A DNA stretch of 64,000 nucleotides from Bosea vestrisii (GCF_030144325.1 NZ_CP126307.1:1984001-2048000), one strand, 5' to 3'. Shown: positions 44,789 to 53,902, counted from the first letter of the stretch. Made by a program: numbers and translations. Notes: generated by a model from the letters alone, not told the origin.

Positions 44789-45994
44789 ATGTCCGATCAT
44801 AATAGCGCCTCCGAGGTCGTCATCGTTGGCGGCGGCATCTATGGGACGAGCCTGGCCTACCAGCTCGCGAAATCCGGCCGCAGCGTCACTCTGCTTGAAG
44901 CTGCCGAGATCGCCGGTGGTGCCTCGGGGGGTCCCGGCGAGCGCGGCGTGCGCGCCAATGGTCGCGATCTGCGTGAGTTGCCGGTCTGTGCTGTCGCCCA
45001 GCAGCTGTGGGTGGATTATCAGGCGAAGTTCGAGGGCGGGGTCGGCTACCGGCGCGTCGGCGGTCTCAAGATCTATGACGTATCCTACGGCCATCGCGAG
45101 CATGAGGTGCGCGGGCGCATGGAGGCGACGGCGGCTGCGCAGTCGAGTCTCGGCTCGCCGTCCGAAGTTCTTTCGCGTGACGAGACGTTGGCGCGCGAGC
45201 CCGAGCTCGCTCCCGGCATCCTTGGCGCGATCTGGTGCCCCCATGACGGCGTTGGCGACCACACCCTTGCGACGCGCCAGTTCGCCAAGGAGGCCGCCAA
45301 GGCTGGTGCCGTCATCCGCACCGGCGCCAAGGTCGCCGAGATCGTGCAGGCGCGCGGTATAGCAACGGCCGTGAAGCTCGCGAGCGGAGAGATAATTCCG
45401 GTCGGCTCGCGGCTGGTCGTCGTCGCCAACGCCGGTGCCGAGGCCCTGCTGAAGCCAGTTCTGAAGCCGCATGAACTTGGCCCTGTCTGGAACCTCATGC
45501 CGCAGATGCATTTCGTCTCAAATCCGCTGAACAAGACGATCAACCATCTGCTCTCCCACGCTCATCGCCGCCTTGCCGTGAAGCAGCTTCCCGACGGTGT
45601 GATCATGCTCTCGGGTGGAGCCCATGTCGGCTACACGCCGGAAGGGCTGTGGAAGGGTTCGCTGAGTTCGATGACGCAGAACGTCACCGACGCGCTTCTC
45701 ACGCTACCCTTCATCGACAATTCCAGTTTCCTGAGCGCCGATGCATCGCGGGTGGAGACCGTCGCCGTCGATCAGGTTCCGCTGATCGGACAGGCGGAGG
45801 CGGTGTCGAATTTGATCTACGGTTATGGCTGGTCGGGCCACGGCTTCGCGATCTCGCTCGGCTTCACCAAGCTGTTGGCCGATTGGATCAAGACGGACGA
45901 GAAGCCGGAAGCGCTGGAGCCGTTCTCGCCGTTGCGCTTCCACAAGCCGGCCGAACTGCTCAAAGCCGCAGCTCTGGGCCGCGCAGCGGCCTGA
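44789..45994 (+). CDS. FAD-dependent oxidoreductase (DAO family)
   Basis: The 401-residue enzyme has an N-terminal FAD loop (VVIVGGGIYGTSLAYQLAKS) and the DAO-type C-terminus YGYGWSGHGFAISLGFTKLL. It is not a close paralogue of the two leftward oxidases. Opine oxidase B subunits and sarcosine/glycine oxidase-like enzymes share this fold. The ATG at 44789 follows GAAGGA; the upstream frame overlaps the ATPase gene. It probably oxidises the imported solute. No A or C subunit typical of multi-subunit opine oxidases is adjacent. Confidence 0.86.
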   Translation: MSDHNSASEVVIVGGGIYGTSLAYQLAKSGRSVTLLEAAEIAGGASGGPGERGVRANGRDLRELPVCAVAQQLWVDYQAKFEGGVGYRRVGGLKIYDVSYGHREHEVRGRMEATAAAQSSLGSPSEVLSRDETLAREPELAPGILGAIWCPHDGVGDHTLATRQFAKEAAKAGAVIRTGAKVAEIVQARGIATAVKLASGEIIPVGSRLVVVANAGAEALLKPVLKPHELGPVWNLMPQMHFVSNPLNKTINHLLSHAHRRLAVKQLPDGVIMLSGGAHVGYTPEGLWKGSLSSMTQNVTDALLTLPFIDNSSFLSADASRVETVAVDQVPLIGQAEAVSNLIYGYGWSGHGFAISLGFTKLLADWIKTDEKPEALEPFSPLRFHKPAELLKAAALGRAAA

Positions 45995-46070
45995 ACTTTC
46001 CCACATCGTCAAGCTCAGACCGGGAGATGCGGCGCTGTCCGCATCTCCCGCCGAACAGGAAATGGATTTC

Positions 46071-47039
46071 ATGCTCACCGACTTCGACGCTGCCCGCCCC
46101 GGCAAATCCGTTTACGATCTCGGCCCGGTCGCGGGTTCATTGGATGGGGTCGAGGGTGAAATCCTCTGCTGCATCAACAATGGCGAAGGGCCTTCTGTAC
46201 TGCTCCTCGGCGGCATCCATGGCGATGAGTACGAGGCCCAGATCGTACTGCGCCGGCTGGCCGAACGTCTGGAGCCCGCAGACGTCACCGGACGCGTCAT
46301 CATCATTCCCGCGCTCAATTTCCCAGCAGCGCAAAAAGGCAAGCGCCTCTCCCCCTTCGACGGCCAGAACATGAACCGTTGTTTCCCCGGCAAGGAGGAC
46401 GGCACGCCGACGGAACGGCTCTGCGCGTTCGTGACGAAGCGCCTTTTCCCCGCCGTCGACCTTCTGATCGATGTCCATGCCGGTGGCGGTGACGTCTCGG
46501 TGGTACCGATGGTGTTCGGTTTCGCGACGGCAAAGAGCATGGTCGACGATGCCCGGCTCAATCTGCTGATGGAGGCTTGGGGCTACCGTTTCGTCCAGCA
46601 TGTGGATGGCATCGACGAGACGGCTTGCGGCGCTGCCAAGCTCGCCGACTTGGCCTCGATAGAGGTCGAGGGTGGCGGCGGACGGATGAAGCCAGCAGAA
46701 TTGGCGATCATGGAAGAAGGCCTCTTGCGCGCTCTGGCCAATTTCGGCGCGATCGAGCCGCAGCTAGAGCCGTCCGCTTTTACCGGGGTGCATTTTACTG
46801 CAGGCCCTGAAGGGCAGTATCTGGCACCATTTTCCGCCCTTGTAGAGCATTGCATGTCGCTCGGGGACCACGTCGAGAAGGGCCAATGCGTCGCTCGGTT
46901 GCATCCAACCTCGGGCCGATCAGCGGCCGCGGTAGAGGTTGCCGCGCCTAGGACAGGTTATATTCTGCGTCAAACCGAACACGCATTTGCGGCCAAAGGC
47001 CAATTGGTAGGGAACATAGGAAGCCTGCTTCGACGTTAG
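46071..47039 (+). CDS. Succinylglutamate desuccinylase/aspartoacylase-family zinc hydrolase
   Basis: The 322-residue protein is an AstE/AspA-type M14-like deacylase. Zinc ligands are His50 and Glu53 in GGIHGDEYEA and His136 in IDVHAGGG. The NMNRCFPG segment (about residues 100-107) binds the substrate carboxylate in relatives. Such enzymes release an amino acid from an N-acyl derivative. ATG codons at 46062 and 46071 are both possible; 46071 has the better spacing from AGGAA. As the last gene of the rightward operon it suggests the transported compound is, or becomes, an N-acylated or N-substituted amino acid. Confidence 0.85.
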   Translation: MLTDFDAARPGKSVYDLGPVAGSLDGVEGEILCCINNGEGPSVLLLGGIHGDEYEAQIVLRRLAERLEPADVTGRVIIIPALNFPAAQKGKRLSPFDGQNMNRCFPGKEDGTPTERLCAFVTKRLFPAVDLLIDVHAGGGDVSVVPMVFGFATAKSMVDDARLNLLMEAWGYRFVQHVDGIDETACGAAKLADLASIEVEGGGGRMKPAELAIMEEGLLRALANFGAIEPQLEPSAFTGVHFTAGPEGQYLAPFSALVEHCMSLGDHVEKGQCVARLHPTSGRSAAAVEVAAPRTGYILRQTEHAFAAKGQLVGNIGSLLRR

Positions 47040-47304
47040 CCGAAGAAGCTCGACCGCCGCCATTGATGAGCTTGAGACCTGTGATCGCGTAGCGTTCATC
47101 GTGAGCCCGCACCGCGACACGGCGGAACACCCGATCACGGATAATCCGAGAAGCGAGGAAAGTCACCCGCTCGCCCTCTGCTCGAACACAAACGGAGCCT
47201 GCAGCGACCAGAGATGCGTCCTTCCTTATTCAGCACCGCGCGCTCGATCACGCCTCGAGCATCCGGGATTGGCGAAATCTCTGCGGGTCGGGCATCGCCG
47301 GAAC

Positions 47305-47424
47305 TCAACGCAGCACGCGACGCAGACCTGAGAGCCGGTCGATGACGACCATCACGACAATCGAGATCAGGATCAGGGAGCTGGCGAGCGCCGCGCCGAC
47401 GGCATCGTACTGGAACTTGATGTA
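47305..47424 (-). pseudogene. Remnant of an ABC permease (PotC-like C-terminus)
   Basis: Only the last 40 codons remain, reading YIKFQYDAVGAALASSLILI, then SIVVMVVIDRLSGLRRVLR and a stop. A final membrane helix with a basic tail is typical of spermidine/putrescine or iron-type ABC permeases. Upstream, LPVELF-like codons appear only in another frame, so the fragment is broken at about 47424. Confidence 0.6.
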
Positions 47425-47432
47425 GGAAGAGT

Positions 47433-47774
47433 TCGACGGGCAACGCCGTCCATGCCGATCTCGCGATCAGTCAGTATCTGAGCAAGGAGCTGTCGATCGG
47501 CGTCGTCGCCTCGCACTACCAACAGGTCAGCGGCGACGGCGGCAGCGGCGCCTCGCTCGGCCCCTATAAGGGCCGGGTCACCGCGGTCGGCGGCACCATC
47601 GGCTACAGCTTCAACGTCGCCGGAACCCCGGTCTCGGCCCGCCTGAAGATCTTGCGCGAGGTCAGCGTCGAGAATCGGCCGCAAGGCACGATCGGCCTGA
47701 TCAGCATCGGCTTCCCACTCGGGCACGTGCCTTCAACCGCAGGGCCGGCCGAACCGAAGGTGACCAAGCACTGA
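47433..47774 (+). pseudogene. Remnant of a MetA-pathway/outer-membrane 'transporter' protein (C-terminus)
   Basis: An open frame without a start reads STGNAVHADLAISQYLSKEL, SIGVVASHYQQVSGDGGSG and VSARLKILREVSVENRPQGT, ending near EPKVTKH. The beta-strand pattern matches the C-terminal strands of the phenol MetA-pathway outer-membrane family. The first part of the gene is missing. It abuts the permease remnant, so the junction joins two unrelated genes. Confidence 0.58.
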
Positions 47775-48183
47775 GACGCGCGGCTTGGCGGCAGCGGCAG
47801 GTCTGGCGCCCGCCCCTGGCCGAAGCCTTCAGCGGGCGCAGCGGGGTAGGTGGTCTCTACCCCGGCAAACTGTGGATCGAACCGCACCAGGCTGTCGTCG
47901 CCCTTGAAGCGAACCGAAACGCTCGTCGTATCGACATGATCTCGTCCTCGCAGCCGAGGAGCAAGATCAGCCTATTGCCTGGCGGTTTTTGCTTTTCCGG
48001 CCTGGGCAGGTTGGGGCGATTGCTGAAGGCCCTCTCGCTTTCCGTTCCTCTGCGCCCGTAGGCCCGGCTTGAACCCCGATCCGTAGAATGCGGGGCACGG
48101 TATGGCATGGCAGCGGCGCCGCAAAACTGAGATTCCAGCGAGAAGTCCCGGTTGATCTTTGAATCAATTCATGCAATTAAATG
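47775..48183. other. Intergenic region before the phenylacetate operon
   Basis: No complete gene. A minus-strand frame across about 47800-47960 reads VSVRFKGDDSLVRFDPQFAG and could be another relic, but I cannot name it. The rest has only short shadow frames and probably carries the upstream part of the paaJ promoter. Confidence 0.4.
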
Positions 48184-48197
48184 ACCGACCGGTCGGT
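48184..48197. promoter_or_regulatory. Probable TetR/PaaR operator before paaJ
   Basis: A perfect 14-bp palindrome, ACCGACCGGTCGGT, lies 38 bases upstream of the paaJ start. A near copy lies upstream of paaG, and a TetR gene lies within the cluster. This arrangement is typical of a TetR repressor site released by phenylacetyl-CoA. Confidence 0.7.
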
Positions 48198-48234
48198 TGA
48201 TAAAAAGAGACGACGAATTTCAGGGAGAGGCACC

Positions 48235-49440
48235 TTGGCGGACGCTTTCATTTGCGATGCGGTTCGCACGCCCGTCGGTCGTTATGGCGGGGCGCTCGCG
48301 GGTATCCGTGCCGATGACCTGGCCGCCGTCCCGCTCACGGCGCTGATGCAGCGCAATCCTTCCGTCGACTGGGCAACCATCGACGATGTCATTCTCGGTT
48401 GCGCCAACCAGGCCGGCGAAGATAATCGCAATGTCGCGCGCATGGCCGTGCTCTTGTCCGGCCTGCCGGTCGATGTGCCCGGCTCCACAGTCAACCGGCT
48501 CTGCGGCTCCGGGCTCGATGCGCTTGGCCTGGCTGCCCGCTCGATCCGCGCCGGCGACTGCGAGCTGATGATCGCCGGCGGCGTCGAGAGCATGTCGCGC
48601 GCGCCTTTCGTGATGCCGAAGGCGGAGGCCGCCTTCTCCCGCTCGAACGCGATCTACGACACGACGATCGGCTGGCGCTTCGTCAACCCGAAGCTGAAGA
48701 AGGCGCATGGCATCGATTCCATGCCCGAGACGGCCGACAATGTCGCAGCCGATTTCGGCGTCTCGCGCGCCGACCAGGATGCGTTCGCGCTGCGCAGCCA
48801 GCAGCGCTGGGCTGCAGCGCAGGCCGCCGGCCGCTTCGCCGATGAGATGGCGCCGGTCTCCGTGCCGCAGAAGAAGGGCGATCCCGTCATCGTCGACCGC
48901 GACGAGCACCCGCGCCCTGATGTTACGCTCGAGCAGCTGGCCAGGCTCAAGGGCGTCAACGGACCCGACCTCAGCGTGACCGCCGGCAACGCCTCCGGCG
49001 TCAATGATGGTGCTGCAGCGCTGATCGTGGCGAGCGAGGCTGCCGCAAAGGCGAACGGCCTGACGCCGCGCGCCCGCGTCGTCGCCATGGCGGCGGCCGG
49101 CGTCGCACCGCGCATCATGGGCATCGGCCCCGTGCCGGCGGTGCGCAAGGTGCTGCAGCGCGCCGGGCTGGAACTCGGGCAGATGGACGTGATCGAGCTG
49201 AACGAGGCCTTCGCGGCGCAGGGGTTAGCCGTGCTGCGCGAGCTCGGCCTGCCGGACGATGCCCCGCAGGTGAACCCGAATGGCGGCGCGATCGCGCTCG
49301 GCCATCCCTTGGGCGCGAGCGGCGCCCGGCTGGCGACGACGGCGATGTGGCAACTCCAGCGCACCGGTGGGCGTTTCGCCTTGTGCACGATGTGCGTCGG
49401 CGTGGGGCAAGGGATTGCAGTGATCCTCGAGCGCGTCTGA
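48235..49440 (+). CDS. paaJ: 3-oxoadipyl-CoA / 3-oxo-5,6-dehydrosuberyl-CoA thiolase
   Basis: The 401-residue thiolase carries catalytic Cys90 (NRLCGSGLDAL), His in GGAIALGHPLGASGAR and the second Cys in CTMCVGVGQG. In the phenylacetate pathway it cleaves 3-oxoadipyl-CoA and the dehydrosuberyl intermediate to acetyl-CoA and shorter acyl-CoA. The start is the TTG at 48235 with AGGGAGAGG upstream. An in-frame ATG at 48181 gives an N-terminal extension that merely translates the operator palindrome. It leads the paa operon. The family also includes pcaF of protocatechuate degradation; context favours paaJ. Confidence 0.92.
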   Translation: MADAFICDAVRTPVGRYGGALAGIRADDLAAVPLTALMQRNPSVDWATIDDVILGCANQAGEDNRNVARMAVLLSGLPVDVPGSTVNRLCGSGLDALGLAARSIRAGDCELMIAGGVESMSRAPFVMPKAEAAFSRSNAIYDTTIGWRFVNPKLKKAHGIDSMPETADNVAADFGVSRADQDAFALRSQQRWAAAQAAGRFADEMAPVSVPQKKGDPVIVDRDEHPRPDVTLEQLARLKGVNGPDLSVTAGNASGVNDGAAALIVASEAAAKANGLTPRARVVAMAAAGVAPRIMGIGPVPAVRKVLQRAGLELGQMDVIELNEAFAAQGLAVLRELGLPDDAPQVNPNGGAIALGHPLGASGARLATTAMWQLQRTGGRFALCTMCVGVGQGIAVILERV

Positions 49441-49468
49441 CGCGCGAACCGAAACAGGAGGCAGGCCG

Positions 49469-50473
49469 ATGTATGCCCAGATGGTCAAGACCGAGGCGAA
49501 GCGGGTTCGCAGCCTCGACGAGATGGAGCCGCAGGAGCGCGCCTTCCAGGAGCGCATCGACGCCGGCCAGAAGATCGAGCCGAAGGAGTGGATGCCGGAG
49601 GACTACCGCAAGACGCTAATCCGGCAGATCAGCCAGCACGCCCATTCCGAGATCGTCGGCCAGCTGCCGGAGGGCAACTGGATCACACGTGCGCCGACTT
49701 TGGAGCGCAAGGCGATCCTGCTCGCCAAGGTGCAGGACGAAGCCGGCCATGGCCTCTATCTTTACTGCGCGGCGGAGACGCTCGGCATCAGCCGTGACCA
49801 GATGTACGAGCAGCTCCATTCCGGCAAGGCGAAGTACTCCTCGATCTTCAACTATCCGACGCTGAGCTGGGCCGATATCGGCGCGATCGGCTGGCTGGTC
49901 GATGGTGCGGCGATCATGAACCAGGTGCCGCTGCAGCGCTGCTCCTATGGACCCTATGCCCGCGCCATGGTGCGCATCTGCAAGGAAGAGAGTTTCCACC
50001 AGCGCCAGGGCTTCGACATCATGAGCGTGCTCTGCAAGGGCACGCCGGAGCAGAAGGCGATGGCGCAGGACGCACTCGACCGCTGGTGGTGGCCGTCGCT
50101 GATGATGTTCGGCCCCTCCGACGACGCCTCGGTGCATTCGGCGCAGTCGATGGCCTGGAACATCAAGCAGGATTCCAATGACGAGCTGCGCCAGAAGTTC
50201 GTCGACCAGACCGTGCCGCAGGCGAAATTCCTCGGCCTCACCGTTCCCGATCCGGCGCTCGCCTGGAACGAGGCGAAGGGTGGCCATGACTTTGGCGAGC
50301 CGGACTGGAACGAGTTCTTCGCGGTGATCGCCGGCGAGGGCCCGTGCAATCGCGAGCGGCTCGAGGCGCGGCGCAAGGCCTGGGATGACGGCGCCTGGTT
50401 CCGCGATGGGCTCACCGCCCATGCGAACAAACAGGCGGCGCGGCGTCAGGCCGCCCGTATCGCCGCCGAATAG
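49469..50473 (+). CDS. paaA: Phenylacetyl-CoA 1,2-epoxidase subunit PaaA
   Basis: The 334-residue catalytic subunit of the ring-epoxidising monooxygenase has its di-iron ligands in QDEAGHGLYLYCAAETLG and CKEESFHQRQGF. It inserts one oxygen atom into phenylacetyl-CoA to form the 1,2-epoxide. The ATG follows AGGAGGCAGG. Length and order (A-B-C-D-E) are standard. Confidence 0.97.
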   Translation: MYAQMVKTEAKRVRSLDEMEPQERAFQERIDAGQKIEPKEWMPEDYRKTLIRQISQHAHSEIVGQLPEGNWITRAPTLERKAILLAKVQDEAGHGLYLYCAAETLGISRDQMYEQLHSGKAKYSSIFNYPTLSWADIGAIGWLVDGAAIMNQVPLQRCSYGPYARAMVRICKEESFHQRQGFDIMSVLCKGTPEQKAMAQDALDRWWWPSLMMFGPSDDASVHSAQSMAWNIKQDSNDELRQKFVDQTVPQAKFLGLTVPDPALAWNEAKGGHDFGEPDWNEFFAVIAGEGPCNRERLEARRKAWDDGAWFRDGLTAHANKQAARRQAARIAAE

Positions 50474-50497
50474 CGCGCCAGCGGAAGGAGCGAAACG

Positions 50498-50782
50498 ATG
50501 TCGAGCGAATGGCCCCTCTGGGAGGTCTTCATCCGCGGTCAGCACGGCCTCAACCACCGGCATGTCGGCAGCCTGCACGCGCCGGACGCCGAGATGGCGA
50601 TCCATAATGCGCGCGACGTCTACACGCGCCGCAATGAAGGCGTGAGCATCTGGGTGGTGCGCTCCTCGGACATCGTCGCCAGCGCGCCCTCCGAGAAGGG
50701 GCCCCTGTTCGATCCCGCCAATGCCAAGGTGTACCGGCACCCGACCTTCTTCGACGTGCCCGACGAAGTGGGACATATGTGA
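50498..50782 (+). CDS. paaB: Phenylacetyl-CoA 1,2-epoxidase subunit PaaB
   Basis: The 94-residue small subunit opens MSSEWPLWEVFIRGQHGLNH, with the family segment GSLHAPDAEMAIHNARDVYT. PaaB bridges the PaaA-PaaC core and contacts the reductase. The stop overlaps the paaC start (TGATG). Confidence 0.96.
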   Translation: MSSEWPLWEVFIRGQHGLNHRHVGSLHAPDAEMAIHNARDVYTRRNEGVSIWVVRSSDIVASAPSEKGPLFDPANAKVYRHPTFFDVPDEVGHM

Positions 50783-51549
50783 TGAGCGCCCTGGCCCCAT
50801 CGCCGGCCATCGCCGAATTCGCGCTGCGCATGGGCGACAGCTGCCTGATCCTCGGCCATCGCAACTCGGAATGGTGCGGCCATGCTCCGGCCCTGGAAGA
50901 GGATATCGCGCTCGCCAACACCGCGCTCGACCTGATCGGCCAGACCCAGCTCTGGCTGGAGCTCACCTGCGAGGCCGAGGGCAAGGGCCGGACATCCGAC
51001 CAGCTCGCTTTCCTGCGCGACGTCTCCGGCTACCGTAACCTCCTCCTGGTCGAGCAGCCCAATGGCGATTTCGGCCGCACGGTGATGCGGCAATATCTGT
51101 TCGACGCCTGGCATCTGCCGCTGCTGAAGGCGCTGATGAGCTCGGCCGATGCGCGTATCGCCGCGATCGCCGAAAAGGCTTCCAAGGAGGTCGCCTATCA
51201 TCTGGAACGCAGCGCCGATCTGGTGATCCGCCTCGGCGACGGCACCAAGGAGAGCCATGACCGCATGCAAGCGGCTGTGGACTTCCTCTGGCCCTATACC
51301 GGCGAGATGTTCATCGCCGATGCGCTCGACGAGGAATTGGCGGCCTCAGGCCTCGCGCCGGAGCCCGGTTCGCTGAAGGCTGCCTGGCAGGAGCACGTCG
51401 GCCGCACCTTCGCGGATGCGACGCTGAAGGCGCCGGAGAAGAGCTTTGCCCAGAAGGGCGGCCGGCGTGGTGTCCATTCCGAGCATCTCGGCTTCATTCT
51501 TGCCGAAATGCAGTTCCTGCAGCGCGCCTATCCCGGTGCACGCTGGTGA
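50782..51549 (+). CDS. paaC: Phenylacetyl-CoA 1,2-epoxidase subunit PaaC
   Basis: The 255-residue structural subunit is a ferritin-like fold (GHRNSEWCGHAPALEEDIAL, KEVAYHLERSADLVIRLGDG). It pairs with PaaA to form the stable core but lacks catalysis of its own. The ATG at 50782 is preferred to the overlapping GTG at 50779. Confidence 0.96.
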   Translation: MSALAPSPAIAEFALRMGDSCLILGHRNSEWCGHAPALEEDIALANTALDLIGQTQLWLELTCEAEGKGRTSDQLAFLRDVSGYRNLLLVEQPNGDFGRTVMRQYLFDAWHLPLLKALMSSADARIAAIAEKASKEVAYHLERSADLVIRLGDGTKESHDRMQAAVDFLWPYTGEMFIADALDEELAASGLAPEPGSLKAAWQEHVGRTFADATLKAPEKSFAQKGGRRGVHSEHLGFILAEMQFLQRAYPGARW

Positions 51550-51559
51550 GGAGGCGCTG

Positions 51560-52063
51560 ATGGACGCCGTCATCCTCTCGCGCCCGGCCATCTCCGAAAT
51601 CTGGTCCTGGCTGGGCGAGATTCCGGACCCCGAGATCCCGGTGATCTCGCTGGTCGATCTCGGCATCATCCGCGACGTCGCCTGGATGGGCGATGTGCTG
51701 GAGGTGACGGTCACGCCGACCTATTCCGGCTGCCCGGCGACCGGCGTCATCAATTTCGAGATCGATCGCGGCCTGCGCGAGCGCGGCATCGAGAAGATTT
51801 CGCTCAAGCGGCAATTATCACCGGCCTGGACCACCGCCTGGATCAGTGCCGAAGGCCGCGTCAAGCTGCACGACTACGGCATCGCGCCGCCGATCGAGGG
51901 CACGGCCGCCTGCGCGGGTGCGCTGGTCCCGCTGCTTGTGTCCTGCCCGCGCTGCGGCTCGCAGCGGACCGAGCGCATCAGCCAGTTCGGCTCGACGCCC
52001 TGCAAGGCACATTTCCGCTGCACCGACTGCCTCGAACCCTTCGATTACTTCAAGAGCATCTGA
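51560..52063 (+). CDS. paaD: Phenylacetate degradation protein PaaD (Fe-S maturation factor)
   Basis: The 167-residue protein has an N-terminal MIP18/DUF59 domain (IPDPEIPVISLVDLGIIRDV) and a C-terminal zinc-ribbon with CPRCGSQRTERISQFGSTPC and CTDC. It is thought to help mature the metal cluster of the epoxidase. Start 51560 follows GGAGGCG. Its stop overlaps paaE by one base. Confidence 0.95.
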   Translation: MDAVILSRPAISEIWSWLGEIPDPEIPVISLVDLGIIRDVAWMGDVLEVTVTPTYSGCPATGVINFEIDRGLRERGIEKISLKRQLSPAWTTAWISAEGRVKLHDYGIAPPIEGTAACAGALVPLLVSCPRCGSQRTERISQFGSTPCKAHFRCTDCLEPFDYFKSI

Positions 52064-53136
52064 TGGCACGCTTCTTTCCGCTGGAGGTCGCCGATATCCG
52101 CCGCGAGACGCGCGACGCGGTCGTCGTCACGCTCGCACCGCGGGTCGAGGACCGCGCCGCCTTCGACTTCACGCAAGGCCAGTACCTGACCTTCCGCCGC
52201 AGCTTCGAGGGCGAAGAATTGCGCCGCTCCTATTCGATCTGCGCTGGCAGGGACGAAGGCGTGCTCAAGGTCGGCATCAAGCGCGTCGACGGCGGCGCCT
52301 TCTCGACCTGGGCGAACGAGGAGCTGAAACCCGGCGACGTGGTCGAGGCGATGTCGCCGATGGGGGCCTTCCATGTGCCACTGAAGCCGGGCGAAAAGCG
52401 GCACTATCTCGCCTTCGCCGGCGGCAGCGGCATCACGCCGGTACTCTCGCTGATCAAGACGACGCTGGCGCGCGAGCCGAAATCGCGCTTCACGCTGGTC
52501 TACGGCAACCGTTCAATCCATTCGATCATGTTTCGCGAAGAGCTGGAGGACATCAAGAACGTCCATCTCGGCCGCTTCAACGTGGTCCATGTGCTGGAGA
52601 GCGAGGCGCAGGACGTCGAGCTCTTCTCCGGACGCATCGACGCCGAGAAATGCACCAGGCTGTTCAAGGGCTGGATCAATATCGCGGCCATCGACATGGC
52701 CTTCATCTGCGGGCCCGAGCCGATGATGCTAGCGATCGCGGCGGCACTGCGCGAGCACGGCCTGCGCGACGACCAGATCAAGTTCGAGCTGTTCGCCTCC
52801 GCGCCGCGCCGCGCCAGGCACGTCGTCAAGACCGCTGCTGACAACGGCAAGGCCGCGACCTGCACCGCGACGATCACGCTCGACGGCATGACGCGGGTGA
52901 TCGAGATGGCCAAGACCGGGCAGACCATCCTGGAGGCCGCGCTCGGCGCCAGCCTCGATGCACCCTATGCCTGCAAGGCGGGTGTCTGCTCGACCTGTCG
53001 CGCCATGGTCGTCGAAGGCGAGGTCGAGATGGCGACCAATCACGCCCTCGAGGATTACGAGGTCCGCCAAGGCTATGTGCTGACCTGCCAGTGCTACCCG
53101 CTCTCGGACCGCGTGGTGGTGACCTATGACCAGTGA
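52063..53136 (+). CDS. paaE: Phenylacetyl-CoA 1,2-epoxidase reductase PaaE
   Basis: The 357-residue reductase has a ferredoxin-reductase-type FAD domain (RRSYSIC), an NAD(P)-binding domain (FAGGSGITPVLSLI) and a C-terminal plant-type [2Fe-2S] domain with CKAGVCSTCRA and the fourth Cys near LTCQCYP. It passes electrons from NADPH to the PaaABC oxygenase. It overlaps paaD by one base and the next gene by 11. Confidence 0.96.
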   Translation: MARFFPLEVADIRRETRDAVVVTLAPRVEDRAAFDFTQGQYLTFRRSFEGEELRRSYSICAGRDEGVLKVGIKRVDGGAFSTWANEELKPGDVVEAMSPMGAFHVPLKPGEKRHYLAFAGGSGITPVLSLIKTTLAREPKSRFTLVYGNRSIHSIMFREELEDIKNVHLGRFNVVHVLESEAQDVELFSGRIDAEKCTRLFKGWINIAAIDMAFICGPEPMMLAIAAALREHGLRDDQIKFELFASAPRRARHVVKTAADNGKAATCTATITLDGMTRVIEMAKTGQTILEAALGASLDAPYACKAGVCSTCRAMVVEGEVEMATNHALEDYEVRQGYVLTCQCYPLSDRVVVTYDQ

Positions 53137-53902
53137 CACCACCGACAGCGCGGACTCCATGCCGCTCGAGGCCTATCTCGCGCAGGGCGGCAAGCTGACC
53201 ACGCCCGAGAACGCGCCGCCGCGCTATCGCGGCGAACTGCTCAGGCTGATGGCGACCTTCGTCGACAGCGAGCTCGCCGGAGCCGCGGGCTTTGCCGACA
53301 TCATCAACCAGGGGCCGGGCATCAAGGAGCGCATCGCCGCCTCCCGCATCGTGCTGGAGAAGCTCGACCATGCCGAGCGCGTGCTCGCTGTGATGGGCGA
53401 GTTCGGCGCCGACATCTCGCGCTATGCCAACCATCATCCCTGGGCCGACCGCGTGGCGCGCGACAGCGATCTCGGCGCCGCCCGGCACGGTTCCGACATG
53501 CGGCTCGCCGTGCTGCATTACCCGCTGCAGGGCTGGCTCGACGCGGTCGTAATGAACGTGCTGATGGGCCAGGCCGTCACGATCCAGATCGAGGAGTTCG
53601 CCGGGCTTTCCTACCAGCCGCTCGGCGAGATCTTTCGCGCCATCCTGCCGCGCGAGCGCCGGCATACCGAGCTCGGCGAGGAAGGCTTGCGCAAGCTGCT
53701 GGAGGACGCCGGCAACCGGCTATTGGTCGTCGCGGCGCTCGCCTATTGGCGCCCGCGCGTCGCCGCCAGCTTCGGCAGCGGCAGCTCGGCGCATTTCGCG
53801 ACGCAGAAGAAGTTCGGCTTGCGCCACACCGGCAATGCCGAGCTCGCCGCCGCCTGGGAGCGGCAGGTGGACGAACTGCTGCGCGCCATCGGCATGGCCT
53901 GA
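53126..53902 (+). CDS. Extra PaaA/PaaC-like ferritin-fold protein
   Basis: The 258-residue protein belongs to the phenylacetic-acid-catabolic ferritin-like family but is neither PaaA nor PaaC. Possible di-iron ligands are Glu in MATFVDSELAGAAGF, LEKLDHAERVL, IQIEEFAGLSYQPL and LPRERRHTELG. The ATG lies inside paaE (11-base overlap), so it is translated with the operon. It could be an alternative catalytic or assembly subunit, or a protein with its own oxygenase role. Function is not established. Confidence 0.83.
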   Translation: MTSDTTDSADSMPLEAYLAQGGKLTTPENAPPRYRGELLRLMATFVDSELAGAAGFADIINQGPGIKERIAASRIVLEKLDHAERVLAVMGEFGADISRYANHHPWADRVARDSDLGAARHGSDMRLAVLHYPLQGWLDAVVMNVLMGQAVTIQIEEFAGLSYQPLGEIFRAILPRERRHTELGEEGLRKLLEDAGNRLLVVAALAYWRPRVAASFGSGSSAHFATQKKFGLRHTGNAELAAAWERQVDELLRAIGMA

